From Streptomyces sp. S.PB5 (GTDB lineage: Bacteria > Actinomycetota > Actinomycetes > Streptomycetales > Streptomycetaceae), in contig NZ_JAQMWP010000014.1 of assembly GCF_030403745.1 (NCBI RefSeq), forward strand, positions 186,001-250,000: a stretch of DNA of 64,000 nucleotides, given 5' to 3'. The notes beneath the pieces were generated by a model. The model saw nothing but the letters and a program-made list of their open reading frames with translations. It did not search any database and was not told the DNA's origin. Shown here in pieces: positions 19,499-28,699 of the stretch. Position numbers and translations under genes: made by a program. Position 1 is the first letter of the stretch. Each line of letters opens with the position of its first letter.

Positions 19499-19514
19499 TC
19501 TGGTCTGGTCCAAG
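19499..19514. promoter_or_regulatory. dre operator 1 upstream of dasA
   Basis: TCTGGTCTGGTCCAAG matches the dre consensus at the core. Its start is 24 bp upstream of the start of a second copy, so two DasR dimers could bind next to each other at the dasA promoter. Confidence 0.78.
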
Positions 19515-19522
19515 CTCCCCCT

Positions 19523-19538
19523 ACTGGTCTACACCATT
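19523..19538. promoter_or_regulatory. dre operator 2 upstream of dasA
   Basis: ACTGGTCTACACCATT is the best dre match of the locus (ACTGGTCTA kept). It lies 55 bases before the dasA GTG. S. coelicolor dasA is known to carry dre sites in this position. Confidence 0.85.
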
Positions 19539-19593
19539 GGTCCAGATCCCAGCTCCATGGGTGGGGGGTGTGGGCATCCCTGAGGAGGGTGGC

Positions 19594-20877
19594 GTGAAGC
19601 GCAAGCTGATAGCCGCGATCGGTATCGCGGGCATGATGGTCTCCATCGCGGCGTGTGGTGACAGCGACAGTGGAAGCTCGGACAACAGCGGCGCGGACGC
19701 CAAGGAACTGACCGTCTGGCTGACCGTCGACGCGCAGAACAACTGGCCCGAGCTGGTGAAGGCCGCGGACGACGCGGTGACGAAGAAGCACCCCGGCATC
19801 AAGATCAAGCACGAGTACTACGGCTGGCCGGACAAGAACGCCAAGCTCGACGCGGTCCTCGCCACGGACAAGGCCCCCGACGTGGTCGAGATGGGCAACA
19901 CCGAGATGCTCAGCTACATGGTCAAGGGCGCCTTCGCCCCCGTCGACGCCGCGAAGTTCGACAACTCGGACGCCTGGCTGGACGGCCTCAAGGCCTCGGT
20001 GACCTACGACGGCAAGACCTACGGCGTCCCCTACTACGCCGGCGGCCGCGTCGCCAACTGGCGCAAGGACCTCTTCGCCTCCGTCGGCGTGAAGTCCGCG
20101 CCGAAGACCTACACCGAGCTCACCGCCGCCCTCGACAAGGTCCAGAAGAAGGAGGGCGACAAGTTCTCCGCCTGGTACCAGCCCACCCGTGACTGGTACG
20201 CGGCCATGTCCTTCGTCTACGACGCCGGCGGCTCCATCGCCGTCGAGTCGGGCGGCGAGTGGAAGGCCAACCTCTCCTCGCCGGAGTCCGTCAAGGGTCT
20301 GAAGGCGTTCCAGAGCGTCGTCGACGAGTACATGCACGGCGACAAGACCAAGGACGAGTCCGACCGCTACATCGTCTACGGCCAGGGCAAGTCCGGCATG
20401 ATCTTCGCTCCCGCCTGGGAGGGCGCGACCGCCGCGGCCAAGGAGAACGACAAGACCGGCAAGCTCGCGAACAACGTCGAGAACTTCGTGATGCCCGGCC
20501 CGTCCGGCAAGAACCTCCCCGTCTTCCTGGGCGGCTCCGACCTCGCCGTCCCGGTGAAGTCCGACGCGCAGGCCGTCGCCGCCGAGTGGATCAACGCCTT
20601 CGCGGGCTCCTCCGGTCAGAAGGGCCTGATGGCCAAGGGCAACCTGCCCAACAACAAGACCGACCTCGCCACCCTGAAGAACGACCCGGCGACCGCGGTC
20701 CCGGCCACCGCGGCCGAGTCCAACTGGTTCGTGCCCATGGCACCGGGCTGGGGCCAGGTCGAGAAGGCCCAGGTCCTGCAGACCATGCTGCAGGCCATCG
20801 GCACCGGCAAGAAGACGGTCGAGGAGGCCGCCAAGGAGGCGGACGCCGAGATCGACAAGGTCATCAACACCAAGTGA
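19594..20877 (+). CDS. dasA: DasA, chitobiose/GlcNAc-binding lipoprotein of ABC importer
   Basis: The 427-residue solute-binding protein starts at GTG 19594 behind GAGGAGGG. Its signal sequence ends in the lipobox IAAC (Cys21), so the mature protein is lipid-anchored outside the membrane. The rest is a family 1 (sugar) binding protein (KAPDVVEMGNTEMLSYM; VANWRKDLF; GGSDLAVPV). DasA of S. coelicolor binds chitobiose. With DasB and DasC it forms the importer; no ATPase gene is present here, and the shared ATPase MsiK, encoded elsewhere, is expected to power it. Repressed by DasR through two dre sites. Confidence 0.95.
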   Translation: MKRKLIAAIGIAGMMVSIAACGDSDSGSSDNSGADAKELTVWLTVDAQNNWPELVKAADDAVTKKHPGIKIKHEYYGWPDKNAKLDAVLATDKAPDVVEMGNTEMLSYMVKGAFAPVDAAKFDNSDAWLDGLKASVTYDGKTYGVPYYAGGRVANWRKDLFASVGVKSAPKTYTELTAALDKVQKKEGDKFSAWYQPTRDWYAAMSFVYDAGGSIAVESGGEWKANLSSPESVKGLKAFQSVVDEYMHGDKTKDESDRYIVYGQGKSGMIFAPAWEGATAAAKENDKTGKLANNVENFVMPGPSGKNLPVFLGGSDLAVPVKSDAQAVAAEWINAFAGSSGQKGLMAKGNLPNNKTDLATLKNDPATAVPATAAESNWFVPMAPGWGQVEKAQVLQTMLQAIGTGKKTVEEAAKEADAEIDKVINTK

Positions 20878-20983
20878 CCACCGGCGGGGCCCCGTCGAGA
20901 CCGACGGGGCCCTGCTTCTCGTACGACCCCTAGCCCGGGCGTCTGCCTGCGTACGACCTGAGGGACCGCTGAGGAGTGCACGG

Positions 20984-21967
20984 ATGAGTGCCGACACCAC
21001 CACCCCCGCCAAGGTGCCGCCGCCGCGGCAGGCACCGCCACCACCGGCCGCCGGGAGGAAGCCGGGCAGAGGACGCAGCGGTGGCGCGGGCACCCCGTGG
21101 CTGCTGCTCGCCCCCTGTCTGCTGATCCTGGCGCTCGTCCTCGGCTATCCGCTGGTGCGGCTGGTCACCCTGTCCTTCCAGGAGTTCGGACAGTCCCAGC
21201 TGTGGGGCTTCAAGCCGGCCGAGTCGGTCGGGTTCGACAACTTCACCAAGGTGCTGGGCGACGGCGAGTTCTGGGCCGTCGTGGTCCGCACGATCGTCTT
21301 CGCGGCCGGCTGTGTCATCTTCACGATGGTCGCCGGCATGCTGATCGCGCTGCTCCTCCAGCGGGTCTCCGGCTGGGTGAAGACCCTCGTCAACATCGCC
21401 CTGGTGGCCAGCTGGGGCATGCCGATCATCGTCGCCACCACCGTCTTCAAGTGGCTCTTCGACGCCGACTACGGCATCCTCAACGCGCTGCTCAGCAAGT
21501 TGCCCGGGGTCGAGATGGTCGGCCACAACTGGTTCGCGAGCGGACCGCAGGGCCTGGCCGTGATCATGCTCCTGGTGGTCTGGGGAGCCGTCCCCTTCGT
21601 CGTCATCACCCTCAGCGCCGGCCTCACCCAGGTCCCCGCCGAGCTGGAGGAGGCGGCCCGCCTCGACGGCGCGGGAGCCTGGGGCGTCTTCCGTTACGTC
21701 ACCCTCCCCATCCTCAAGCCGATCATCGTGATGCTCACGACCCTGTCGGTCATCTGGGACATGGGTGTCTTCCCCCAGGTCTTCGTGATGCGCAACGGCC
21801 ACCCCGAGGCCGAGTTCCAGCTCCTCACCACGTACTCCTACGACCGTGCCTTCGTGGTCAACGACTACGCGCAGGGCTCGGCGATCGCCCTGCTCACCGT
21901 GCTGCTCCTGCTCGGTGTGGTCGCGGTCTACATGCGTCAGATGCTGAAGATCGGAGAAGTGGAATGA
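20984..21967 (+). CDS. dasB: DasB, sugar ABC transporter permease
   Basis: The 327-residue permease has a Pro/Ala-rich cytoplasmic head (1-40) and six predicted hydrophobic spans. The EAA loop that contacts the ATPase is present (ELEEAARLDGAGAWGVFRYV, about 217-236). It is the MalF-type partner of DasC in chitobiose uptake. The ATG follows GAGGAG, and the gene ends in a four-base overlap with dasC, so the two permeases are coupled. Confidence 0.94.
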   Translation: MSADTTTPAKVPPPRQAPPPPAAGRKPGRGRSGGAGTPWLLLAPCLLILALVLGYPLVRLVTLSFQEFGQSQLWGFKPAESVGFDNFTKVLGDGEFWAVVVRTIVFAAGCVIFTMVAGMLIALLLQRVSGWVKTLVNIALVASWGMPIIVATTVFKWLFDADYGILNALLSKLPGVEMVGHNWFASGPQGLAVIMLLVVWGAVPFVVITLSAGLTQVPAELEEAARLDGAGAWGVFRYVTLPILKPIIVMLTTLSVIWDMGVFPQVFVMRNGHPEAEFQLLTTYSYDRAFVVNDYAQGSAIALLTVLLLLGVVAVYMRQMLKIGEVE

Positions 21968-22824
21968 GCGGTATGAGCGGTATGAGCGCGCTGACCCCGC
22001 CCGTCCGCCGGAAGTCCAAGGCGGGCTGGAACCTCCTCGGTCTCCTCGTCTTCCTCACCGCCGGCTTCCCCGTCTACTGGATGCTCAACACGGCCTTCAA
22101 GCCGGCCAAGGACGCCATCGACCCGGACCCGAGCCTGCTGCCGACGAGCATCACCTTCTCCAACTTCGGCCGGGCGCTGGACATCGCCGACTTCTGGGGT
22201 CCGGTGGGCCGCAGCCTCATGGTCTCGCTCTCGGTCGTGGCGATCGGCATCGTCATCGGCCTGCTGGCCGCGCTCGCCATCTCCCGGTTCGCCTTCCGCG
22301 GCCGGAAGATCGTGATCGTCGGCATCCTCGCGGTCCAGATGGTCCCGCTGGTCGCGATGATCATCCCGGTCTTCCTGCTCCTCAACGACCTCGGCCAGTA
22401 CGACAAGCTCTCGGGCCTGGTCCTCACCTACCTGACCTTCGTCCTCCCCTTCACGGTGTGGACCCTGCGCGGCTTCATCGTCAACATCCCGAAGGAACTG
22501 GAGGAGGCGGCGATGGTCGACGGCTGCAGCCGCACGACCGCCTTCATCCGCGTGGTCTTCCCCCTCCTCGCCCCCGGCATGGTCGCCACGTCGGTCTACG
22601 GCTTCATCCAGGCCTGGAACGAGTACCTCTACGCCCTGATGCTGCTCAGCCAGGAGAACCAGACCGCGACCGTGTGGCTCGGCAACTTCACCACCAAGCA
22701 CGGCACCGAATACGCCCCGATGATGGCCGGCTCGACCATGATGGCCGTGCCGATCGTCGTCCTGTTCCTCCTCGTCCAGCGGAAGATGGCCGCGGGCCTG
22801 ACCGCGGGCGCCGTGAAGGGATAA
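21964..22824 (+). CDS. dasC: DasC, sugar ABC transporter permease
   Basis: This MalG-type permease has 286 residues from ATG 21964, six hydrophobic spans and the EAA motif ELEEAAMVDGCSRTTAF. The start region is odd: ATGAGCGGT occurs twice, then ATGAGCGCG, giving three in-frame ATGs (21964, 21973, 21982) in 27 bases. The first overlaps the dasB stop; the third would give MSALTPPVRRK, the form I remember from S. coelicolor. The extra units probably arose by slippage. Confidence 0.93.
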   Translation: MSGMSGMSALTPPVRRKSKAGWNLLGLLVFLTAGFPVYWMLNTAFKPAKDAIDPDPSLLPTSITFSNFGRALDIADFWGPVGRSLMVSLSVVAIGIVIGLLAALAISRFAFRGRKIVIVGILAVQMVPLVAMIIPVFLLLNDLGQYDKLSGLVLTYLTFVLPFTVWTLRGFIVNIPKELEEAAMVDGCSRTTAFIRVVFPLLAPGMVATSVYGFIQAWNEYLYALMLLSQENQTATVWLGNFTTKHGTEYAPMMAGSTMMAVPIVVLFLLVQRKMAAGLTAGAVKG

Positions 22825-22833
22825 CGCCACCCG

Positions 22834-24342
22834 ATGACGACATTCGCCAGCGGAACCACCGCGTCCTTTCCGGAAAAGGATGGCCTCACCACCGACGCCC
22901 TCACGGTCCTCCAGCCCGGCTTCCCCGGCACCACCGCCCCCGACTGGCTGCTGCGCCGCCTGGGCCAGGGCCTGGCCTCCGTCGGCCTGTTCGGCAGGAA
23001 CATCGCCTCCCCGGAACAACTGGCCGCCCTGACCGCGCAGTTGCGCGCCGAGCGGGAGGACGTCCTCGTCGCCATAGACGAGGAGGGCGGAGACGTCACG
23101 CGCCTCGAGGTGCGCAACGGTTCCTCCTTCCCCGGCAACCACGCCCTGGGCGCGGTGGACGACACGGAACTGACCCGCCAGGTGGCCGCCGAACTGGGCC
23201 GCCGCCTTGCGGCCTGCGGGGTCAACCTCAACTGGGCCCCGTCGGCCGACGTGAACTCCAACCCCTCCAACCCGGTGATCGGCGTACGCTCCTTCGGCGC
23301 CGACCCCGACCTGGTGGCCCGCCACACCGCCGCCTATGTCACCGGCCTCCAGTCGGCCGGAGTCGCCGCCTGCACCAAGCACTTCCCGGGCCACGGCGAC
23401 ACGGCCGTCGACTCCCATCACGCGCTCCCGCGCATCGACGCCGAGACCTCGGTCCTCGGGGAGCGCGAACTGGCCCCGTTCCGCGCGGCTCTCGCCGCCG
23501 GCACCCGCGCCGTGATGAGCGCCCACATCCTCGTCCCGGCCCTGGACCCCGACCACCCGGCAACGTTGTCCCGCACCGTCCTCACCGACCTCCTGCGCGG
23601 CGAACTCGGCTACGACGGCCTCATCGTCACCGACGGCATGGAGATGCAGGCCATCGCGGGGACGTACGGCATCGAACGCGGCAGCGTCCTGGCCATCGCT
23701 GCCGGCGCGGACGCCATCTGCGTGGGCGGCGGCCTCGCGGACGACGAGACCGTACGCCGGCTGTGCGACGCCCTGGTCTCGGCGGTCCGCGCGGGTGAAC
23801 TCCCCGAGGAGCGCCTGGCCGACGCGGCGGAACGCGTCCGGTCGCTGGCCCGCTGGACAGCGGCGGCCTCGGCGGCGGAGGAGACCGACTCCTCCGACCC
23901 CGAAGTGGGCCTGCGCGCAGCCCGCCGAGCCCTCACCCTGACCGCCGCCACCCCCTTCACCCCCCTCACGGAACCCCCCTACGTCGCCGCCTTCACCCCG
24001 GTGGCCAACTTCGCGGTGGGCGACGAAACCCCCTGGGGCGTGGCCGCGGAACTCGCCGGTCTCCTCCCCGGCACCGACACCGGCAGCTTCGTGGGCGAGG
24101 GCGCCGGCATGGCCGCCCTCGCGGCAGCGGGCCGCCGCCGCATCGTCGCCGTGGTCCGCGACGAACACCGCCACCCCTGGATGACCGCTGCCCTCAACTC
24201 CCTCCTCCGCTCCCGCCCCGACACCATCGTGGTCGAGATGGGCGTCCCCCAGGCCCCGCCCCGAGGCGCCCTGCACATCGCCACCCACGGCGCGGCAAGG
24301 GTGTGCGGGAGGGCCGCGGCGGAGGTCATCGCGGGCGAGTAG
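22834..24342 (+). CDS. dasD: DasD, family 3 beta-N-acetylglucosaminidase
   Basis: This 502-residue cytoplasmic GH3 hydrolase (no signal peptide) has the NagZ-type signature KHFPGHGDTAVDSHHALP (182-199), with the Asp193-His195 acid/base dyad, and the nucleophile Asp267 in IVTDGMEM. Imported chitobiose would be split to GlcNAc. It starts 9 bp after dasC and is probably co-transcribed. A strong terminator hairpin follows, so the operon ends here. The C-terminal 150 residues after the barrel are variable, with repeated EPPYVAAFTPVANFAVGDE-like segments. Confidence 0.92.
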   Translation: MTTFASGTTASFPEKDGLTTDALTVLQPGFPGTTAPDWLLRRLGQGLASVGLFGRNIASPEQLAALTAQLRAEREDVLVAIDEEGGDVTRLEVRNGSSFPGNHALGAVDDTELTRQVAAELGRRLAACGVNLNWAPSADVNSNPSNPVIGVRSFGADPDLVARHTAAYVTGLQSAGVAACTKHFPGHGDTAVDSHHALPRIDAETSVLGERELAPFRAALAAGTRAVMSAHILVPALDPDHPATLSRTVLTDLLRGELGYDGLIVTDGMEMQAIAGTYGIERGSVLAIAAGADAICVGGGLADDETVRRLCDALVSAVRAGELPEERLADAAERVRSLARWTAAASAAEETDSSDPEVGLRAARRALTLTAATPFTPLTEPPYVAAFTPVANFAVGDETPWGVAAELAGLLPGTDTGSFVGEGAGMAALAAAGRRRIVAVVRDEHRHPWMTAALNSLLRSRPDTIVVEMGVPQAPPRGALHIATHGAARVCGRAAAEVIAGE

Positions 24343-24367
24343 CCCGGGCAGTGGCCGATACGACAAG

Positions 24368-24404
24368 ACAGGCGCCGGTTCCTTTGGAGGGAACCGGCGC
24401 CTGT
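24368..24404 (+). terminator. Terminator of the dasABCD operon
   Basis: Perfect 15-bp arms, ACAGGCGCCGGTTCC (24368-24382) and GGAACCGGCGCCTGT (24390-24404), with a 7-base loop, 26 bp after the dasD stop. There is no long T tract, as is common in Streptomyces. Confidence 0.85.
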
Positions 24405-24627
24405 CCACATCTGCCGGGGCACCCTCGACGAGGCGGTCATCAGGCGTCCGGTCGGCGTCTCGCCGGGGCTTCGTCATGCCCAAGTTGATCTGTGACGCAC
24501 GCCATTCGAAGCGAATTGGGCGGTTTGGTCATCTGTGTGATGATCCGGGGTGAGTCCGCTTTCGCCTGGTCCGGGTACCTTCATCGCTCTCATGGAATTT
24601 TCACAAACGGAATGGACCAATCCGAGA

Positions 24628-27327
24628 ATGAAATCCCGGCACACTCGCGTCGCCGGAGGGACAGCGATACTCACCTCGCTCGCCCTTCTCGGCGCAGCGG
24701 CCCCCGCGACGGCCGTATCGGCCGCGTCGGAGACTCAGGCCACGGCGGTCGGGGGGACCGTCACCGAGGCCGACACTCCCGAGGCCGCGATCGTTGCGGC
24801 ACACGCCGTCAACCGGCGGGTGGAGGTGCTGGAGCGTCGTACGGAGTCCTCCACCACCTGGGCGAACCCGGACGGAACCCTTGTCACGGAGCTCAGCTCG
24901 GGCCCGGTACGGATGCTGCGCAACGGCAGTTGGGTGGACGTGGACGCCACGCTGACCCGGCGCGCCGACGGCAGCGTCGCCGCCAAGGCACACCCCCAGG
25001 AGCTCCGGCTGGCCGGGGGCGGGGGTGAGCGGGCGAGTTCCGTCACCGCGGCGGCCACCGCACCGGACTCGGCCAACCGCGACCTGGTCACGCTCGGCAT
25101 GGGGAGCCGACGGATGGCCGTGCAGTGGAAGGGCGGGCTGCCCGCCCCGACCGTCCATGGCCACCACGCCGTCTACAGGCAGGCGGTGCCCGGCGCCGAC
25201 CTCCTTGTCGACGCCACCCGGGACGGGTTCGAGCAGTTCCTCGTCCTGAAGGACCGGCCCGCCCAGGACAAGGCTCCGTGGACCGTCCCGCTGAGGCTGC
25301 CGGGCATCGACGCGACGCAGCAGGAGGACGGTTCGGTCTCGCTCAAGGACCGGAAGTCGGGCGAGGAAGTCGGCGTCATGCCCGCCCCCGTGATGTGGGA
25401 CGCGCAGGTCGACCCCCGCTCCGGCGAGCACACCCACTCCGCGCGAGTGCCCATGACGCTGTCCCAGGACGGCGACACCGTCGAGCTCACCCTCACCCCG
25501 GACCCCGATTTCCTGTCCGACCTGGACACCGAGTACCCCGTGACGATCGACCCGGCGACGGACGCGCTCGGCACCCTCTTCGACACGTTCGTCCAGGAGG
25601 GCGACACCACCGACCAGTCCGCCTCGACGGACCTGAAGCTCGGCTGGCCCGGTGACTACGCCGACACGGCGAAGACCCGTAAGCGCATCGCCCGTTCCTA
25701 CCTGACGTGGGACACGTCGGTCTTCGCGGACGCGCTGGTCAGCAGTGCGAAGCTGTCGCTGTACAACTACCACTCCTGGTCGTGCGAGACCCGTCCGTGG
25801 GAGGTGTGGGCGGCGAACGGCGCCGACACCGACACACGGTGGAGCAACCAGCCCGCGCGCCTTCAGAAGATCGCCACCTCGACGGAGACCCGCAGCGGCA
25901 GTTGCAAGAACGCCGGCTGGGTCAGCGCGGACGTCACCTCGCTCGCCCGGACCTGGGCCAGCGCGAAGGCCGAGACGGGCAGCATCGCGCTCAAGGCCGC
26001 CGACGAGTCCGACACGTACGCGTGGAAGCGGTTCTACTCCTCGGAATCGACCGCCGAGCAGATCCCGCAGCTGACGGTCAGCTACAACTACCGTCCCCGG
26101 GCGGGTAGCAACCTCCAGGCCGGGCCGCCGTTCTACTCGCAGGGCGGCATCTACCGCGTCAACTCCACGACGCCCACACTGCGTTTCACCCCCGAGGACT
26201 CCGACAACGACGACTCGGTGCGCGGCACCTACCAGATCACCGACGTGGCCACGGGCAAGGTCGTCACCAGCGTGGTCGCCGATCCCGTACCCACCGGCGA
26301 GACCTCCAAGGTCGTCGTCCCGGCGGGCAAGCTGACCGACGGCAGGACGTACTCCTTCCGCACCACGACGGACGACGGCACGCACTGGGCCAACGGCTGG
26401 TCCGAGCCGGTCACGTTCACCGTCGACACGGGTATGCGCATGACGCCGGAGCTGAAGGCGCTGTCGGCGGTCAACAGCGCGCTGGACGCCGCCGACGTGA
26501 CCCCGGCCACCACCAGCGACGGCACCTACGCGGCCATCGCCGCCAACGGCACCAACACGGTGGGGGTCCCCTGGGTCACCGGTGACCACATCAGCGTGCA
26601 GTCCACCGACCGCGGCACCGTGGGAGTGGGCCTGCCCGTCTCGCAGCCGCGCGGCGTGGCCCTCAACGGCAACGTCGTTTACGCGAACCCCGACGGGCCC
26701 GTCGACACCGTCGCCCAGCCGACCCTGGAGGGCGGCGCCCGCACCTTCCAGGTCATCAAGAACGCCACCGCGCCGCACGAGTACACCTCGGCCATGCGAC
26801 TGCCCGCAGGGGCGAGGCTCACCCCGTTCGACGGCGACACCGTCCTGATCTCCTCCGGTACGGACGACGCCCCGGTGGTCCACGGCCTCATCGACGCCCC
26901 CTGGGCCCGTGACGCGAACGGCGCGGAGGTGCCCACGTCGTTCCGCATCGAGGGCGACAAGCTCGTGCAGACCGTCGACTTCACCGCCACCACCGCCTTC
27001 CCGGTGGTCGCCGACCCCAAGGTGAGCGTCGGTTGGGGCATCTACCTCAACGCCACGGGCGCGGAGTGGAAGGCGTACTCCCAGGTCGCGGTCAGCGCAG
27101 GCTGGGGCGCCTGGCTGTACGGCTGCACGGCGGCCAAGATGCCCGCGAAGATCGCGGGCATCGGCAAGATGGTCTGCGGGGCGGTCGGCGTGAACGCCTG
27201 GACGAACCTCGCCAAGTGGCTCAAGCAGATCTACCACTGGAAGCTGTCCGCCGTGGGCTGTTACCAGGTCAAGATCTGGCCGTTCAACAAGAAGCTGACC
27301 AAGGTCAGCCGGAAGAACTGCCGATAA
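24628..27327 (+). CDS. Secreted DNRLRE-domain protein of unknown function
   Basis: From ATG 24628 the protein has 899 residues with a signal peptide (MKSRHTRVAGG, then a hydrophobic core, cleavage near AVSAA); starts at 24550 or 24592 would only add residues before it. Residues about 40-300 resemble the N-terminal region of YD-repeat/RHS-type wall proteins. A DNRLRE-type beta domain follows (about 310-490; FDTFVQEGDTTDQSAST ... RSYLTWD), then a fibronectin-like region, and a unique C-terminal 100 residues after VVADPKV with four cysteines. No RHS core repeats are present, so it looks like a stand-alone or truncated member. It sits between dasD and nagB, where I expect no gene. Confidence 0.7.
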   Translation: MKSRHTRVAGGTAILTSLALLGAAAPATAVSAASETQATAVGGTVTEADTPEAAIVAAHAVNRRVEVLERRTESSTTWANPDGTLVTELSSGPVRMLRNGSWVDVDATLTRRADGSVAAKAHPQELRLAGGGGERASSVTAAATAPDSANRDLVTLGMGSRRMAVQWKGGLPAPTVHGHHAVYRQAVPGADLLVDATRDGFEQFLVLKDRPAQDKAPWTVPLRLPGIDATQQEDGSVSLKDRKSGEEVGVMPAPVMWDAQVDPRSGEHTHSARVPMTLSQDGDTVELTLTPDPDFLSDLDTEYPVTIDPATDALGTLFDTFVQEGDTTDQSASTDLKLGWPGDYADTAKTRKRIARSYLTWDTSVFADALVSSAKLSLYNYHSWSCETRPWEVWAANGADTDTRWSNQPARLQKIATSTETRSGSCKNAGWVSADVTSLARTWASAKAETGSIALKAADESDTYAWKRFYSSESTAEQIPQLTVSYNYRPRAGSNLQAGPPFYSQGGIYRVNSTTPTLRFTPEDSDNDDSVRGTYQITDVATGKVVTSVVADPVPTGETSKVVVPAGKLTDGRTYSFRTTTDDGTHWANGWSEPVTFTVDTGMRMTPELKALSAVNSALDAADVTPATTSDGTYAAIAANGTNTVGVPWVTGDHISVQSTDRGTVGVGLPVSQPRGVALNGNVVYANPDGPVDTVAQPTLEGGARTFQVIKNATAPHEYTSAMRLPAGARLTPFDGDTVLISSGTDDAPVVHGLIDAPWARDANGAEVPTSFRIEGDKLVQTVDFTATTAFPVVADPKVSVGWGIYLNATGAEWKAYSQVAVSAGWGAWLYGCTAAKMPAKIAGIGKMVCGAVGVNAWTNLAKWLKQIYHWKLSAVGCYQVKIWPFNKKLTKVSRKNCR

Positions 27328-27353
27328 CGGCCGCTGCCGGAAAGGTCCTTGCC

Positions 27354-27536
27354 GTGATTGTTCGAACACCCTGGTGGCTGAACCTGATCGCCCTCGTCGC
27401 GGCGATCGCTCCCTGCGCCGCCCTCGACCTGCCCTGGTACGTCGCGGCCGTCGCCGCCCTGGCGACCGGCACCCTCGCCGACCGGATCTGGCAGGCGGTG
27501 CTTCGCCGCCGTGAAGGCGACCGGAGAGGCGACTGA
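27354..27536 (+). CDS. Small two-span membrane protein downstream of the DNRLRE protein
   Basis: GTG 27354, preceded by AAAGG, gives 60 residues: IVRTPWWLNLIALVAAIAPC, a second hydrophobic span (YVAAVAALATGTLA) and a basic tail (RRREGDRRGD). It follows the secreted protein by 26 bases on the same strand, so it may be co-transcribed and functionally tied to it, for example as an immunity or anchoring partner, which is only a guess. Too small for family assignment. Confidence 0.6.
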   Translation: MIVRTPWWLNLIALVAAIAPCAALDLPWYVAAVAALATGTLADRIWQAVLRRREGDRRGD

Positions 27537-27537
27537 A

Positions 27538-27577
27538 CTTGTGGCGGGCGGGTTCGCACGAACCTGCCCGCCACAAG
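27538..27577. terminator. Bidirectional terminator between convergent genes
   Basis: CTTGTGGCGGGCGGGTTCG (27538-27556) pairs with CGAACCTGCCCGCCACAAG (27559-27577) with one G-T mismatch and a 2-base gap. It serves both the accessory pair and the convergent nagB. Confidence 0.85.
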
Positions 27578-27611
27578 GCGTTCCTTCGTTCCGTCGTCCT
27601 TCGCTTCTTCG

Positions 27612-28397
27612 TCAGATCCCCTGCCAGTCCGGCTTGTTGGCGTAGGTGTGCCGGAAGTAGTCCGCCAGCTTCAGCTTGGACGCGGCCCCCTCGTCAACGA
27701 CCACCGTCGCATGCGGATGCAACTGCAGCGCCGACGCGGGGCACACCGCCGCCACCGGCCCCTCCACCGTCGCCGCCACCGCGTCCGCCTTCCCCTCACC
27801 CGTGGCGAGCAGCACCAGATGCCGGGCCTCGAGAATCGTCCCGATCCCCTGAGTGATGACGTGATGCGGCACCTGTGCGATGTCCCCGTCGAAGAACCGC
27901 GCATTGTCGACCCGCGTCTGCTCGGTCAACGTCTTGATCCGTGTCCGCGAGACCAGCGACGAGCACGGCTCGTTGAACCCGATGTGCCCGTCGGTCCCGA
28001 TCCCGAGCAACTGCAGATCCACCCCGCCGGCCTCCGCCAGCGCCGCGTCGTACGCCTCGCACGCCCCCTGCACGTCCTCCGCCGTACCGTCCGGCCCCAT
28101 GAACGCGTCCATCCCGATCCCCAGCGGCTCCAGTACCTCGCGCCGCAGCACCGACCGGTACGACTCCGGATGCTCGGCCGGCAGCCCCACGTACTCGTCG
28201 AGCTGAGCGATCCGCGCCCGCGAGGGGTCCACGGCACCGGACCGCACCTTCGCCGTCAGGGCTTGGTAGACGGGCAGCGGGGTCGACCCGGTGGCCACGC
28301 CGAGCAGGGCGTCGGGCTTGCGCCGCAGGAGCTGCGCCATGGCCTCGGCGATGAGCTCGCCACCCGACTTGGCATCCGGAACGATGACAACTTCCAC
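27612..28397 (-). CDS. nagB: Glucosamine-6-phosphate deaminase
   Basis: This 261-residue enzyme converts glucosamine-6-phosphate to fructose-6-phosphate and ammonia, the final step from chitin sugars to glycolysis, and removes the DasR inducer. Motifs: GVATGSTPLPVY (substrate phosphate loop, about 33-44), QLDEYVGL (catalytic Asp region) and GIGTDGHIGFNEP (active-site His and Glu). The start is GTG 28397. A dre operator 27 bp upstream indicates DasR control. Confidence 0.96.
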   Translation of the reverse strand: MEVVIVPDAKSGGELIAEAMAQLLRRKPDALLGVATGSTPLPVYQALTAKVRSGAVDPSRARIAQLDEYVGLPAEHPESYRSVLRREVLEPLGIGMDAFMGPDGTAEDVQGACEAYDAALAEAGGVDLQLLGIGTDGHIGFNEPCSSLVSRTRIKTLTEQTRVDNARFFDGDIAQVPHHVITQGIGTILEARHLVLLATGEGKADAVAATVEGPVAAVCPASALQLHPHATVVVDEGAASKLKLADYFRHTYANKPDWQGI

Positions 28398-28424
28398 GCT
28401 GGGCCTGCCGTTCTGAAAGGGCTA

Positions 28425-28440
28425 TGTGGTTTAGACCAAT
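28425..28440. promoter_or_regulatory. dre operator upstream of nagB
   Basis: TGTGGTTTAGACCAAT keeps the GGT-T-TAGACCA core of the consensus and overlaps the expected promoter or leader of nagB. Confidence 0.82.
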
Positions 28441-28699
28441 TTAACAGAACCAGCTTTCCCTGCCCAGGTGAAGCGGCCCGTACGAGGCGGCCAAGAGCAG
28501 GTGTGGACGAGGTGCCGGGACAGGCGGGGGTGCACCCGGCAGGGGCGTCCGACCCGCCGGGAGTGGAACAGGAGAAGCCACTGCTCCACCGGGGCTCCGG
28601 TGCCATGGCGGTCATGCGGGTAGCTCCAGCCCGCCCTCTCGATCATCCCGCTGCAGCTCCTGGCCCGGACGCGCTGACGCGGGCCTGTCGGGCCACCCC

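Noticed and set aside
21937..24483. 848-codon open frame on the minus strand
   Set aside because: Antisense to dasC and dasD, which have unmistakable motifs; long antisense frames are common at this GC content.
24601..27576. 991-codon open frame on the minus strand
   Set aside because: It is the antisense shadow of the DNRLRE gene; composition is Arg/Gly/Val-rich and no ribosome site or family motif is seen.
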